A program made the translations under genes and the position numbers. Below the pieces are notes generated by a model. That model saw only the letters and a list, made by a program, of their open reading frames with translations. It searched no databases and was not told the DNA's origin. DNA of 64,000 nt. It comes from Rhodobacter capsulatus (GTDB lineage: Bacteria; Pseudomonadota; Alphaproteobacteria; Rhodobacterales; Rhodobacteraceae). Within the stretch, counting starts at the first letter, position 1. Every line of letters begins with the position of its first letter. The stretch is taken from positions 62,001 to 126,000 of the forward strand of contig NZ_QKZO01000007.1 in the NCBI RefSeq assembly GCF_003254295.1, written 5' to 3'. Shown one piece after another: positions 35,224-44,503 of this stretch.

Positions 35224-36249
35224 ATGTTATTGGGCTTTAGCGCGATCACCCCCCCGCCTCGCACGCAGGACGCTTACGAGACGCTTCTCGAATATCCCGA
35301 CAACCGGTTGCTGATCGACCTTTGCGGCGAATTCGACCGCAATCTGGCGCAGATCGAGCACAAGCTCTCGGTTCATATCCTGCGCCGCGGCAATCAGCTG
35401 GCGGTGGTGGGCACCGCCGAGGCGCAGGGGCTGGCCGGAGGGGTGCTCAATGCGCTTTATGCCCGGCTGGAGGCGGGCAAGCCGATCGACGCGGGCGAGA
35501 TCGACGCGGCGATCCGGATGTCGGATCTGGGCCATGACGGCGTCTCCGTCGATGAGCAGCTGGAGATGTTCGCGGCCGGAAAATACGAGATCCGCACCCG
35601 CAAGAAGCAGGTCGAGCCGCGCACGGATGCGCAAAAGGCCTATGTGCGGTCGCTGTTCGAGCACGAGATGGCCTTCGGCATCGGTCCGGCGGGCACCGGG
35701 AAAACCTATCTCGCCGTCGCCGTGGGCGTGACGATGCTGATCGGCGGGCTGGTCGACAAGATCATCCTGAGCCGTCCCGCGGTCGAGGCGGGCGAGCGTC
35801 TGGGCTTTCTGCCCGGCGACATGAAGGACAAGGTCGATCCCTACATGCAGCCGCTTTACGACGCGCTGAACGACTTTCTGCCCGCCAAGCAGATGGCCAA
35901 GCTGATGGAGGAAAAGCGCATCGAAATCGCGCCGCTGGCCTTCATGCGGGGGCGCACGCTCTCGAATGCCTTTGTCGTGCTGGACGAGGCGCAGAACGCC
36001 ACGACGATGCAGATGAAGATGTTCCTGACCCGTCTGGGGCAGGGCTCGCGCATGGTGATCACCGGCGATCGCACGCAGATCGACCTGCCGCGCGGCACCG
36101 CCTCGGGGCTGGCCGATGCCGAACGCATCCTGGGCGGGGTGAAGGGGATTTCCTTCAACTATTTCACCGCCGCCGATGTGGTGCGTCACCCGCTTGTGGC
36201 GCGGATCATTGGCGCTTATGAACGGGCGGATGAAGGAACCGCTGGTTGA
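35224..36249 (+). CDS. phoH: PhoH-family ATPase
   Basis: 341 residues from ATG 35224, preceded by AAGGGAG. Walker A GPAGTGKTYLAV, LSRPAVEAGERLGFLPGD, Walker B FVVLDEAQNAT, and TGDRTQIDLP define the PhoH/PhoL family. In many proteobacteria it lies upstream of ybeY, as here, where it is linked to ribosome maturation and stress. The N-terminal extension (about 120 residues) includes a KH-like part. Confidence 0.93.
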   Translation: MLLGFSAITPPPRTQDAYETLLEYPDNRLLIDLCGEFDRNLAQIEHKLSVHILRRGNQLAVVGTAEAQGLAGGVLNALYARLEAGKPIDAGEIDAAIRMSDLGHDGVSVDEQLEMFAAGKYEIRTRKKQVEPRTDAQKAYVRSLFEHEMAFGIGPAGTGKTYLAVAVGVTMLIGGLVDKIILSRPAVEAGERLGFLPGDMKDKVDPYMQPLYDALNDFLPAKQMAKLMEEKRIEIAPLAFMRGRTLSNAFVVLDEAQNATTMQMKMFLTRLGQGSRMVITGDRTQIDLPRGTASGLADAERILGGVKGISFNYFTAADVVRHPLVARIIGAYERADEGTAG

Positions 36250-36742
36250 TTGTCTGATCGAGGAAGCGGCCTGGCAGGGGATCGACCTTGCCGGGCTTTC
36301 GGAACGCGTGGCCCGGATCGTGCTGACCGATCAGGAGCTTGACCCGGAGGCCTGGGAAATCAGCCTGATCGGCTGCGATGATGCCCGCATCGCCGATCTG
36401 AACGCCGAGTTCCGCGGCAAGCCCACCCCCACCAATGTCCTTTCGTGGCCCGCGCAGGATCTGGCGGCCGAAAACGACGGCGAGGAGCCCTGGTTCCCCG
36501 AGCCCTTCGTGCCGGGCGAGCGCGATTCCCTTGGCGACATCGCGATTGCCTTTCAGACCTGCGCGCGCGAGGCCGAGGCCGCGGGCAAATCCGTTCACGA
36601 TCATGTCACACATCTGGTGATACATGGCGTTTTGCATCTTCTGGGCTATGACCACATCCGCGACGCAGACGCGCAGTTGATGGAAGCCATCGAAGTGCGT
36701 ATCTTGGCCGCTCTGGGGATTGCCAATCCCTACGAGATCTAG
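36218..36742 (+). CDS. ybeY: Endoribonuclease YbeY
   Basis: 174 residues if started at ATG 36218; ATG 36230 (MKEPLVDCLIEE) is a second option, and both overlap the phoH end. HLVIHGVLHLLGYDH is the zinc-binding signature. YbeY processes rRNA, notably the 16S 3' end, and takes part in ribosome quality control. Overlap with phoH implies coupling. Confidence 0.93.
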   Translation: MNGRMKEPLVDCLIEEAAWQGIDLAGLSERVARIVLTDQELDPEAWEISLIGCDDARIADLNAEFRGKPTPTNVLSWPAQDLAAENDGEEPWFPEPFVPGERDSLGDIAIAFQTCAREAEAAGKSVHDHVTHLVIHGVLHLLGYDHIRDADAQLMEAIEVRILAALGIANPYEI

Positions 36743-36770
36743 CCCCGCCGGGGCGTATTTGGAAGGAACG

Positions 36771-37676
36771 ATGGGACAAGTCGCAGACGGAAGCAATTCC
36801 GCCGCCGCCGCGCCCGCTTCGGAACCCGAAGCCGGCGAGAGTAGCAACGAACCTCAGCCTAGAGGCTTTTTCGGGCGCATATTGGGCGCGCTTGGCGCCT
36901 CTCCGGGCGAGGCCGACGCCTCCGAGGCGCAATCCGCCACCTCAGCGGCTGCCGCTCTGGGCCTGCCGGGCCTGGGCAACCTGCGCAAGATGCGGGTGGG
37001 CGATGTCGCCGTGCCGAAGGCCGAGATTGTCGCCGTTCCGGTCACCACCACCCGCGAGGAACTTGTCGAGGTCTTCCGCACCCAGGGCTATTCGCGCCTG
37101 CCGGTGTTCAAGGACACGCTCGACAGTCCGATGGGGCTGGTGCACCTGAAGGATCTGGCGCTGGCGCATGGCTTTGGCGGCGCCCCGGGCCGGTTCTCGC
37201 TGCGCAAGCTGTTGCGGCCGCTGCTTTATGTGCCGCCCTCGATGCCGATCGGCGTGCTTTTGCAAAAGATGCAGCTGCAGCGCATCCACATGGCGCTGGT
37301 CATCGACGAATACGGCGGGGTGGACGGGCTTGTCACGCTCGAAGACCTGATCGAACAGGTGATCGGCGAGATCGAGGATGAACACGACGAGGAAGAAGAT
37401 GGTCTGTGGAAGCTCGAAAAGCCCGGTCAATGGCTGGTGCAGGCCCGCACGCCGCTGACCGATTTCGAGGCCGAGATCGGCATGAAACTGGCCGATGCCG
37501 AAGAAGGCGCCGAGATCGACACCCTGGGCGGGCTTGTCTTCATGCAGATCGACCGCGTGCCGACCCGGGGCGAGGTGATCGTGGCGGAAAACGGCGTCGA
37601 ATTCGAAGTGGTTGACGCCGATCCGCGCCGGGTGAAACGGCTGCGGGTGCGGCTGCCGGGCGTCGCCGCCGAATAG
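36771..37676 (+). CDS. CorC/HlyC-family CBS-domain protein
   Basis: 301 residues. Two CBS domains (residues about 70-190), including VIDEYGGVDGLVTLEDLIEQVIGEI (by its ends), and a C-terminal CorC_HlyC domain ending RLRVRLPG. No transmembrane part, so it is the soluble CorC-like type, linked to Mg2+/Co2+ handling. It lies in the widespread phoH-ybeY-corC-lnt cluster. Confidence 0.93.
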   Translation: MGQVADGSNSAAAAPASEPEAGESSNEPQPRGFFGRILGALGASPGEADASEAQSATSAAAALGLPGLGNLRKMRVGDVAVPKAEIVAVPVTTTREELVEVFRTQGYSRLPVFKDTLDSPMGLVHLKDLALAHGFGGAPGRFSLRKLLRPLLYVPPSMPIGVLLQKMQLQRIHMALVIDEYGGVDGLVTLEDLIEQVIGEIEDEHDEEEDGLWKLEKPGQWLVQARTPLTDFEAEIGMKLADAEEGAEIDTLGGLVFMQIDRVPTRGEVIVAENGVEFEVVDADPRRVKRLRVRLPGVAAE

Positions 37677-37697
37677 ACTGAACAGAACGGACATTCC

Positions 37698-39233
37698 ATG
37701 CGCGTGCCCCCGCTTTACAATCCCGCGGTCAAGATCCTTGTCTGGGGTCTGGCCGCGCTCCTCGGGGCGGGGGTGGCGCTGGGACAGGCGCCGTTCGGGC
37801 TTTGGTGGGTCGCGCTGGTCGCGCTCTCGCTTCTGATCGCGATGGGGCAGGCGACCTCTCCCTTTCGGGTGGGGCTTGCGGCGGGCACGGGCTATGCGGC
37901 GCTGGCCATGTTCTGGATCGTCGAGCCGTTCTTCGTCGAGCCCGAGATCTACGGCTGGATGGCGCCTTTCGCGCTTGTTTTCATGGCGCTGGGCATGGGG
38001 CTCTTCTGGGCGCTGGGCATGAGCCTTGGCGCGCGGCTGGGGGGCGCTTCGGTCTCGCGCGCGGCAGGCGTCGCGGTCGGGCTTTTCGGCGCCGATCTGC
38101 TGCGCAGCTATCTCTTCACCGGGCTGCCCTGGGTGCTCTTTGGCCATATCTGGATCGACACGCCGCTTTCGCAGGGCGCGGCCCTTGTGGGCGCGATGGG
38201 GCTGAGCGCGCTGACGCTGTGTCTCGCCGTTCTGCCCTGGCTGATGCCCCGGGCAAACTGGCGCCTGCCTGCGGCGGGCGTTTCGGCGGCGGTGATCGCG
38301 GGGCTTTGGGGCGCGGGCAGCTGGCAGCTGGCGCAGCCGGTGCCGCCGCGCGCGACGCCGGTCACCCTGCGCATCGTGCAGCCCAATGCGCCGCAAGACC
38401 TGAAATGGCGCCCCGAATACGCCGAGGAATTCTTCTTTCGCCACCTCGATCTGACCGCGCAGCCGCCTGCGCCGGGCAAGGCAGCGCCGGATCTGGTCCT
38501 GTGGCCCGAAACCGCGGTGCCCTTTCTGCTCGATCGCGCGGGCGATGGCCTGACGATGATCGCCGAGGCGGCGCGCGGCGCCCCCGTCGCCGTCGGCATC
38601 CAGCGCGAGGAGGGGCTGCGCTATTTCAATTCGCTGGCGATGATCGAAGCGGGCGGCAAGATCGGCCCGGTCTATGACAAGGTGCATCTGGTGCCCTTTG
38701 GCGAATACATCCCCTTTGGCGATGAACTTGCCCGCTTCGGCATCAGCGCCTTTGCCGCGCGCGAGGGCAACGGCTATTCCGCGGGCACGGAACGCAAGCT
38801 CCTTGATCTGGGCCGTCTGGGCCTTGTTCAGCCGCTGATCTGCTACGAGGCGGTGTTTCCCCAGGACATGCACGCGGGTCGCCGCCCGGACTGGCTGTTG
38901 CAGATCACCAATGACGCCTGGTTCGGCGAGATGTCGGGCCCGGTGCAGCATCTGGTGCAGGCGCGGTTTCGGGCGATCGAATTCGGCCTGCCCTTGGCGC
39001 GGTCCGCCAATACCGGGATCTCGGCGCTGATCGACGCGCGGGGCCGGGTGATCGAAAGCCTGGGCATGGGGCAGCAGGGCGTGATCGACGCGGCCTTGCC
39101 CGGGTCCTTGGCCGCGCCGCCCTATGCGCGCTGGGGCGATCTGCCCTGGCTTGCAGGTCTTATCGCCGCAGTTGCCCTGGTTTGGGGGCTTGGGCGCAAA
39201 TCGCGCGTTGACCGGCGCCGGATCGGGGGCTAG
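37698..39233 (+). CDS. lnt: Apolipoprotein N-acyltransferase
   Basis: 511 residues. Six to eight N-terminal membrane segments are followed by a periplasmic nitrilase-type domain with the triad Glu (LVLWPETAVPF), Lys (YDKVHLVPFGEYIP) and Cys (QPLICYEAVFP). It adds the third acyl chain to lipoproteins. 21 bases after corC. Complete length. Confidence 0.96.
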   Translation: MRVPPLYNPAVKILVWGLAALLGAGVALGQAPFGLWWVALVALSLLIAMGQATSPFRVGLAAGTGYAALAMFWIVEPFFVEPEIYGWMAPFALVFMALGMGLFWALGMSLGARLGGASVSRAAGVAVGLFGADLLRSYLFTGLPWVLFGHIWIDTPLSQGAALVGAMGLSALTLCLAVLPWLMPRANWRLPAAGVSAAVIAGLWGAGSWQLAQPVPPRATPVTLRIVQPNAPQDLKWRPEYAEEFFFRHLDLTAQPPAPGKAAPDLVLWPETAVPFLLDRAGDGLTMIAEAARGAPVAVGIQREEGLRYFNSLAMIEAGGKIGPVYDKVHLVPFGEYIPFGDELARFGISAFAAREGNGYSAGTERKLLDLGRLGLVQPLICYEAVFPQDMHAGRRPDWLLQITNDAWFGEMSGPVQHLVQARFRAIEFGLPLARSANTGISALIDARGRVIESLGMGQQGVIDAALPGSLAAPPYARWGDLPWLAGLIAAVALVWGLGRKSRVDRRRIGG

Positions 39234-39240
39234 CGTCGCT

Positions 39241-39289
39241 CCACCACTCCAACGGCTTCCTGGCGGGGTGGGAACACATCAATGGAGCA
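39241..39289 (+). promoter_or_regulatory. SAM/SAH riboswitch before metK
   Basis: CCACTCC (39244-39250) pairs with GGGGTGG (39265-39271), enclosing AACGGCTTCCTGGC, and is followed by AATGGAGCA, which can form the pseudoknot. These elements match the SAM/SAH class, described in Rhodobacterales upstream of metK. The GGAG in the pseudoknot strand (39284-39287) is also the metK Shine-Dalgarno, so ligand binding would block translation initiation at 39297. Confidence 0.93.
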
Positions 39290-39296
39290 CTTCCCC

Positions 39297-40463
39297 ATGT
39301 CACGTTCTAACTATGTCTTCACTTCCGAGTCCGTCTCGGAGGGTCACCCCGACAAGGTCTGCGACCGCATCTCCGATTCCGTTCTGGATGCCTTCCTTGC
39401 CGAAGAGCCGAATGCCCGCGTCGCCTGCGAGACCTTCGCCACCACCAATCAGGTGGTTGTCGGTGGGGAAGTGGGTCTGTCGGACAAGGCGAAACTGGCC
39501 GAGTTCATGGGCCGCATCGACGGGATCGTGCGCGATTGCGTCAAGGATATCGGCTATGAACAGGACGCCTTCCACTGGGCGACGCTGAACTTCGCCAATT
39601 ACCTGCACCCGCAATCGGCGCATATTTCGCAAGGCGTCGACAAGGACGGGGCGGGCGATCAGGGCATCATGTTCGGCTATGCGACCGACGAGACGCCGGA
39701 ACTGATGCCCGCGCCGATCCAGTATGCGCATGCGATCCTGCGCCGTCTGGCCGAGGTGCGCAAATCGGGCGCCGAGCCGACGCTGGGCCCGGATGCGAAA
39801 TCGCAGCTCTCGGTGCGCTACGAGGACGGCAAGCCGGTCGGCGTGACCTCGATCGTGCTCTCGACGCAGCACAAATACGAAAGCCAGACCTCGGATGACA
39901 TCCGCGCCATCGTGGAGCCGCATATCCGCGCGGTGCTGCCGGCGGGCTGGATCGACGAAAAGACCGAATGGTGGGTGAACCCGACCGGGACCTTTGTCAT
40001 CGGCGGGCCGGATGGCGACGCCGGTCTGACCGGCCGCAAGATCATCGTCGACACCTATGGTGGCGCGGCGCCGCATGGCGGCGGGGCCTTCTCGGGCAAG
40101 GACCCGACCAAGGTGGACCGCTCGGCCGCCTATGCCGCGCGCTATCTGGCGAAGAACGTGGTGGCCGCGGGTCTGGCGAAGCGCTGCCTCATTCAGGTGT
40201 CCTATGCGATCGGCGTGGCGAAGCCCTTGTCGATCTATGCCGACACCTATGGCACGGGCGAGCTGCCGGATGCGGAAATCGAGCGGATCGTGGCGGAATG
40301 CATGGATCTGACGCCGCGCGGCATCCGCACGCAGCTGGATCTGAACCGCCCGATCTATGCGCGCACCTCGGCCTATGGCCACTTCGGCCGCGCGCCGGAA
40401 GCCGATGGTGGCTTCAGCTGGGAGCGCACCGATCTGGTCGAGGCGCTGAAGAAAGCCGTCTGA
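39297..40463 (+). CDS. metK: S-adenosylmethionine synthetase
   Basis: 388 residues from ATG 39297 ([20 protein letters not shown]). An ATG at 39282 is in frame but lies within the riboswitch. [17 protein letters not shown] and [16 protein letters not shown] motifs are intact. It makes AdoMet from methionine and ATP; feedback through the riboswitch upstream is expected. Confidence 0.97.
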   Translation: MSRSNYVFTSESVSEGHPDKVCDRISDSVLDAFLAEEPNARVACETFATTNQVVVGGEVGLSDKAKLAEFMGRIDGIVRDCVKDIGYEQDAFHWATLNFANYLHPQSAHISQGVDKDGAGDQGIMFGYATDETPELMPAPIQYAHAILRRLAEVRKSGAEPTLGPDAKSQLSVRYEDGKPVGVTSIVLSTQHKYESQTSDDIRAIVEPHIRAVLPAGWIDEKTEWWVNPTGTFVIGGPDGDAGLTGRKIIVDTYGGAAPHGGGAFSGKDPTKVDRSAAYAARYLAKNVVAAGLAKRCLIQVSYAIGVAKPLSIYADTYGTGELPDAEIERIVAECMDLTPRGIRTQLDLNRPIYARTSAYGHFGRAPEADGGFSWERTDLVEALKKAV

Positions 40464-40486
40464 GCCGGTTTGCCAGGATCACGGGG

Positions 40487-40510
40487 AAGGGGGCTTCGGC
40501 CCCCTTTTTC
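40487..40510 (+). terminator. Terminator after metK
   Basis: AGGGGGC-TTCG-GCCCCCTTTTT hairpin with T-run, 24 bases past the metK stop. Confidence 0.85.
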
Positions 40511-40525
40511 AATGCGTTGCAGGGT

Positions 40526-40726
40526 ATTTCGCCTCGGGCGAGCCCGAAGCGACCCGCCGGGGGCTCCGCCCCCGGACCCCCGGGATATTTGCGCCAAGGT
40601 GAAATGGGATGAGGCCCCCATTCGGAATGAGGGGCCTCGTCTTCAGTTTTTCCTTGGCAAAATACGCCGGGGGGTGCGGGGGGCGGAGCCCCCCGCGGGT
40701 CGCCTCGGCGCAAGCCGAGGCGAAAT
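40526..40726. repeat. 201-bp imperfect palindrome between metK and trmB
   Basis: The left arm from ATTTCGCCTC (40526) through GGGGGCTCCGCCCCC and ATATTTGCGCCAAGG pairs with the right arm from CCTTGGCAAAATACGCC through GGGGGCGGAGCCCCCC to GAGGCGAAAT (40726). The centre is another hairpin, GAGGCCCC...GGGGCCTC. It combines two copies of the dispersed GTATTT-CCAAG repeat in opposite orientation. No coding capacity. Confidence 0.85.
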
Positions 40727-40782
40727 CATCGCAGCGCATGCCCCTTGACCGGGAGCCCCTTTGCACCCTAAGGCGCAGCCCC

Positions 40783-41508
40783 ATGACCGAGAGCCCCGAA
40801 ACGCCCGACACCGTCCCGCCCGCCCCGCAACCGGAGTGGCGCAATTTCTATGGCCGCCGCTCGGGCAAGACGATGCGGGCGTCGCAAAAGACCTATCTCA
40901 GCGAGGATCTGGCCTCGCTCACCCCCGGCGGCATCTCGAAAGAGGACAACCCGGGCCGCGAGATCCTTGATCCCGGCACGATCTTCGGCAAGGACGCGCC
41001 CCTGTGGCTGGAGGTCGGCTTCGGCGGCGGCGAGCACATGGTGCATATGGCCGCGCGCAATCCGGGGGTGAACATCCTCGGCTGCGAGCCCTTCATCAAC
41101 GGTGTCGCGATGCTTCTGGGCAAGATCCGCGCGGCGGGGGTGTCCAACGTCGCAATCTGGCCGGGCGATGTGCGCGACGTGATGGAGGTGCTGCCCGAGG
41201 GCTGCATCGCCAAGGCCTTCCTGAATTACCCCGACCCCTGGCACAAGCGCCGCCACCATCGCCGGCGCTTCGTGACGCCGGGCTATCTGGGCGCGCTGTT
41301 CCGCATCCTCGCCCCGGGCGCCGAATTCCGCGTCGCCACCGACATCCCGAATTACATGGAGCAGGCGCTTGAGGAAGTGCCGAAGGCGGGCTTCACTCTC
41401 GTCTCGCACAGCCCTGCCCCCTGGGACGACTGGCTGTCGACCCGCTACGAGCAAAAAGCGCTCCGCGAAGGGCGGGTGCCCGATTATGCCACCTTCCGCA
41501 AACCCTGA
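40783..41508 (+). CDS. trmB: tRNA (guanine-N7-)-methyltransferase
   Basis: 241 residues from ATG 40783. [17 protein letters not shown] is the AdoMet motif; [17 protein letters not shown] is the TrmB signature with the PDPW catalytic element. It methylates G46 in the variable loop of tRNAs. Monocistronic, between the metK palindrome and aroA. Confidence 0.95.
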   Translation: MTESPETPDTVPPAPQPEWRNFYGRRSGKTMRASQKTYLSEDLASLTPGGISKEDNPGREILDPGTIFGKDAPLWLEVGFGGGEHMVHMAARNPGVNILGCEPFINGVAMLLGKIRAAGVSNVAIWPGDVRDVMEVLPEGCIAKAFLNYPDPWHKRRHHRRRFVTPGYLGALFRILAPGAEFRVATDIPNYMEQALEEVPKAGFTLVSHSPAPWDDWLSTRYEQKALREGRVPDYATFRKP

Positions 41509-41514
41509 GCCGGG

Positions 41515-41543
41515 CAAGGGCGTATTTGCGCCAAGAAGAAACG
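41515..41543 (+). repeat. Dispersed GTATTT-CCAAG repeat copy (trmB-aroA)
   Basis: GGGCGTATTTGCGCCAAGAAGAAA-like copy of the intergenic repeat family, directly after the trmB stop. No partner arm, so it is a single half-site. Confidence 0.7.
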
Positions 41544-41603
41544 CGGGGCTTTTCGGTCGGGGCGCGGTGCGCTAACAGGGCCCTGACATTCAGGGAGGCT
41601 TTC

Positions 41604-42947
41604 ATGTCCGCTCACGGTTCCCCCATCCGCATGACCTCGCGCAAGGGCGGCCCGCTTTCGGGCGTGGCCGCGGTGCCGGGCGACAAGTCGATCTCGCATC
41701 GGGCGCTGATCCTGGGCGCGCTTTCGGTCGGCACGACGCGGATCACCGGGCTGCTCGAGGGACAGGACGTGCTGGATACGGCCAAGGCGATGCAGGCCTT
41801 TGGCGCCACCGTCACCCGCACCGGCCCGGGCGCCTGGACGGTCGAGGGGGTGGGGGTCGGCGGTTTCGCCGAGCCCGCCGAGGTGATCGACTGCGGCAAT
41901 TCGGGCACCGGTGTGCGGCTGATCATGGGCTGCATGGCGACAAGCGCGATCAGTGCGACCTTCACCGGCGATGCCTCGCTTCGCAAGCGGCCGATGGGGC
42001 GGGTGACCGATCCGCTGGCGCTGTTCGGCGCACGGTCTTACGGGCGCGCGGGCGGGCGGCTGCCGATGACGCTGGTCGGCGCGGCCGAGCCGGTGCCGGT
42101 CACCTACACCACGCCGATGGCCTCGGCGCAGGTGAAATCGGCGGTGCTGCTGGCGGGGCTCAACGCGCCGGGGCAAACCGTGGTGATCGAAAAGACGCCG
42201 ACCCGCGATCACACCGAACGGATGCTGCGCGGCTTTGGCGCCGAGGTGACGGTCGAGGCCACGCCCGAGGGCAGCCGGATCACCCTGCAGGGCCAACCGG
42301 AGCTTGTGGCGCAAGAGGTGGCGGTGCCGCGCGATCCCTCCTCGGCGGCCTTCCCGGTCTGCGCGGCGCTGCTGGTGCCGGGCTCGGACATCCTCGTGCC
42401 GGGGGTCAGCCAGAACCCGACGCGCAACGGGCTCTTCCTGACCCTGCGCGAGATGGGCGCCGATATCGAATTCCTCAATGAACGCGAGGAGGGCGGCGAG
42501 CCGGTCGCCGATCTGCGCGTGCGCCATTCGGCCCTGAGCGGCATCGCGGTGCCGCCCGAGCGCGCCGCCGCCCAGATCGACGAATATCCGGTGCTGGCCG
42601 CTTTGGCCGCCTGCGCCAGCGGCACCACGGTGATGCGCGGCGTGCACGAGCTGCGGGTGAAGGAAAGCGACCGCATCGCGGCGATGGCGCGCGGGCTGGA
42701 GGCCTGCGGCATCCGCGTCGAGGAAGACGAAGACACGCTGATCGTGCACGGTCTGGGCGCCGATGGCGTGCCCGGCGGCGCCACCGTCGCCACCCAGATC
42801 GACCACCGCATCGCGATGAGCTTTCTGGTGCTCGGCCTTGTGTCGCAGCAGCCGATCTCGGTCGATGACGGCTCGCCGATCGCCACCTCCTTCCCGGTCT
42901 TCGAGGATCTGATGCGCGATCTTGGCGCCAGCATCACCCGGGACTGA
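41604..42947 (+). CDS. aroA: 3-phosphoshikimate 1-carboxyvinyltransferase (EPSP synthase), class II-like
   Basis: 447 residues. [72 protein letters not shown] and [13 protein letters not shown] follow the class II enzyme pattern. The phosphoenolpyruvate-site segment reads [10 protein letters not shown], with Gly where the known tolerant class II enzyme has Ala, so glyphosate sensitivity is more likely (inference). Makes chorismate precursor. Confidence 0.96.
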   Translation: MSAHGSPIRMTSRKGGPLSGVAAVPGDKSISHRALILGALSVGTTRITGLLEGQDVLDTAKAMQAFGATVTRTGPGAWTVEGVGVGGFAEPAEVIDCGNSGTGVRLIMGCMATSAISATFTGDASLRKRPMGRVTDPLALFGARSYGRAGGRLPMTLVGAAEPVPVTYTTPMASAQVKSAVLLAGLNAPGQTVVIEKTPTRDHTERMLRGFGAEVTVEATPEGSRITLQGQPELVAQEVAVPRDPSSAAFPVCAALLVPGSDILVPGVSQNPTRNGLFLTLREMGADIEFLNEREEGGEPVADLRVRHSALSGIAVPPERAAAQIDEYPVLAALAACASGTTVMRGVHELRVKESDRIAAMARGLEACGIRVEEDEDTLIVHGLGADGVPGGATVATQIDHRIAMSFLVLGLVSQQPISVDDGSPIATSFPVFEDLMRDLGASITRD

Positions 42948-42957
42948 GGTCGAAAGG

Positions 42958-43008
42958 GCGTATTTGGACCAAGAAAAAGCCAATGGTTTCTTCTTGGTCA
43001 AAATACGC
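42958..43008. repeat. Inverted pair of the GTATTT-CCAAG repeat
   Basis: GCGTATTTGGACCAAGAA (from 42958) and its near-exact reverse complement TTCTTGGTCAAAATACGC (to 43008) make a hairpin of about 18-20 bp with a short loop. It could act as the aroA terminator or an RNA-processing signal. It lies 36 bases before cmk. Confidence 0.8.
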
Positions 43009-43043
43009 AAACTGCAACGTAAAAGCCCCGTGCGAGGTTCAAG

Positions 43044-43631
43044 ATGATGTTCACCGTGGCGATCGACGGGCCTGCCGCCGCTGGCAAGGGCACGATTTCC
43101 CGTGCCGTGGCCGAACGGTTCGGCTTTGCGCATCTGGACACCGGGGCGCTTTACCGGGCTGTCGGCGTCAAGGGCGGCGATCCTGTTCTGGCTGCGCGCG
43201 GGCTGACCCCCGAGGATCTGGCGCGGCCCGATCTGCGCACGCTGGAAGCGGGGCAGGCGGCTTCGAAGGTGGCCGTGATCCCCGAGGTGCGGCAGGCTTT
43301 GCTGGACTTTCAACGCGACTTTGCCCGGCGCGCGGGCGGCGCGGTGCTGGATGGCCGCGACATCGGCACCGTCATTTGCCCCGCCGCCGAGGTGAAGCTT
43401 TTCGTCACCGCCAGCCCCGAGGTGCGGGCGCATCGGCGCTGGCTGGAAGTCGGCGGCGATGCCGCGCAGGTGCTGGCCGAGGTGAAGGAGCGCGACGCGC
43501 GCGACATGACCCGGGCCGATGCGCCGCTGCGCCCCGCTGCGGATGCCGTGGTGATCGACACGTCAAGTCTGGGCATCGAGGAAGCGGTTGCGGCGGCCTG
43601 CGCGGTGGTGTCCGAACGGCTGTGCAAATAG
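43044..43631 (+). CDS. cmk: Cytidylate kinase
   Basis: 195 residues. [12 protein letters not shown] is the P-loop; [23 protein letters not shown] and [11 protein letters not shown] are standard. Phosphorylates CMP/dCMP. ATG 43044 or 43047 is possible. Upstream of rpsA, as in many bacteria, but with a nitroreductase gene between them here. Confidence 0.95.
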   Translation: MMFTVAIDGPAAAGKGTISRAVAERFGFAHLDTGALYRAVGVKGGDPVLAARGLTPEDLARPDLRTLEAGQAASKVAVIPEVRQALLDFQRDFARRAGGAVLDGRDIGTVICPAAEVKLFVTASPEVRAHRRWLEVGGDAAQVLAEVKERDARDMTRADAPLRPAADAVVIDTSSLGIEEAVAAACAVVSERLCK

Positions 43632-43709
43632 GCGCAGAAGCTTTCGTTGCGTCGTGCGGCTGTGCGCATATCTTGGCGCCACACGCTCAACCGCGAAAGG
43701 ATGCCCCCG

Positions 43710-44342
43710 ATGTTGCTTGATACCCTGAACTGGCGCTATGCGACGAAGAAGATGGACCCGGCCAAGGCCGTTTCCGAGGACAAGGTCGAAAAGATCCTGA
43801 CCGCGGCGCAGATGGCGCCGACCTCCTCGGGGCTGCAACCCTTTGAAATTCTTGTCATCACCAACAAGGAGCTGCGCGCCAAGATCTCGGCCGCGGCTTT
43901 TGGCCAGACCCAGATCACCGATGCCTCGCATCTGGTCGTCTTTGCCGCCTGGGACAATTACACCGCCGAGCGCATCGATGCGGTGGTCGATCTGCATGTG
44001 ACCGAGCGGGCGATCCCGCGCGAGATGGTGCAGCCCTATTACGACAACCTCAAGGCGATGTATCTGGCCCGCACCGCCGAGGTGAACGCCGCCCATGCCG
44101 CGCATCAGGCCTATATCGCCTTTGGCATCGCGCTGGCGCAGGCGGCCGAGCTTGAGGTCGACGCGACGCCGATGGAGGGCTTCGACCCGGCTGCGGTGGA
44201 TGAGATCCTGGGCCTGCGGGAAAAGGGGCTGCGGTCTGTCACGCTGATGCCGCTGGGCTACCGCGCGACTGACGGCGACTGGCTGGCCGGCATGAAGAAG
44301 GTGCGCAAGCCGCTGTCGGAGCTGGTGACGCGGATCGACTGA
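43710..44342 (+). CDS. Nitroreductase-family NAD(P)H oxidoreductase
   Basis: 210 residues from ATG 43710 (MLLDTLNWRYATKKMDPAK); ATG 43701 is too close to the GAAAGG site. APTSSGLQPFEILVI is the FMN-binding segment and LREKGLRSVTLMPLGYR the C-terminal motif of the NfsB/YdgI type. It reduces nitro compounds or quinones; physiological substrate unknown. Confidence 0.9.
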   Translation: MLLDTLNWRYATKKMDPAKAVSEDKVEKILTAAQMAPTSSGLQPFEILVITNKELRAKISAAAFGQTQITDASHLVVFAAWDNYTAERIDAVVDLHVTERAIPREMVQPYYDNLKAMYLARTAEVNAAHAAHQAYIAFGIALAQAAELEVDATPMEGFDPAAVDEILGLREKGLRSVTLMPLGYRATDGDWLAGMKKVRKPLSELVTRID

Positions 44343-44362
44343 GGCGCCGGGGTCGAAAACCC

Positions 44363-44391
44363 TTGCCCCACAGGCGATTCCCGCCTATAGG
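44363..44391 (+). promoter_or_regulatory. rpsA promoter
   Basis: TTGCCC (44363-44368), 17-bp spacer, TATAGG (44386-44391), about 110 bases before the rpsA start. Confidence 0.6.
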
Positions 44392-44503
44392 GGCCACGTC
44401 CACGGGGGGCAGGCGCAGGTCTGCCCCCTTGTGACATACGCAACGAAAGACCGGCGGAGCCAACCGCATGGCCAGAAAACCCATACAAAGGAAACTAGAC
44501 CGC

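Noticed and set aside
44468-44503. Upstream start for rpsA
   Set aside because: An SD-like site exists, but the 12 extra residues are atypical of S1 and 44504 gives the usual length; not fully excluded.
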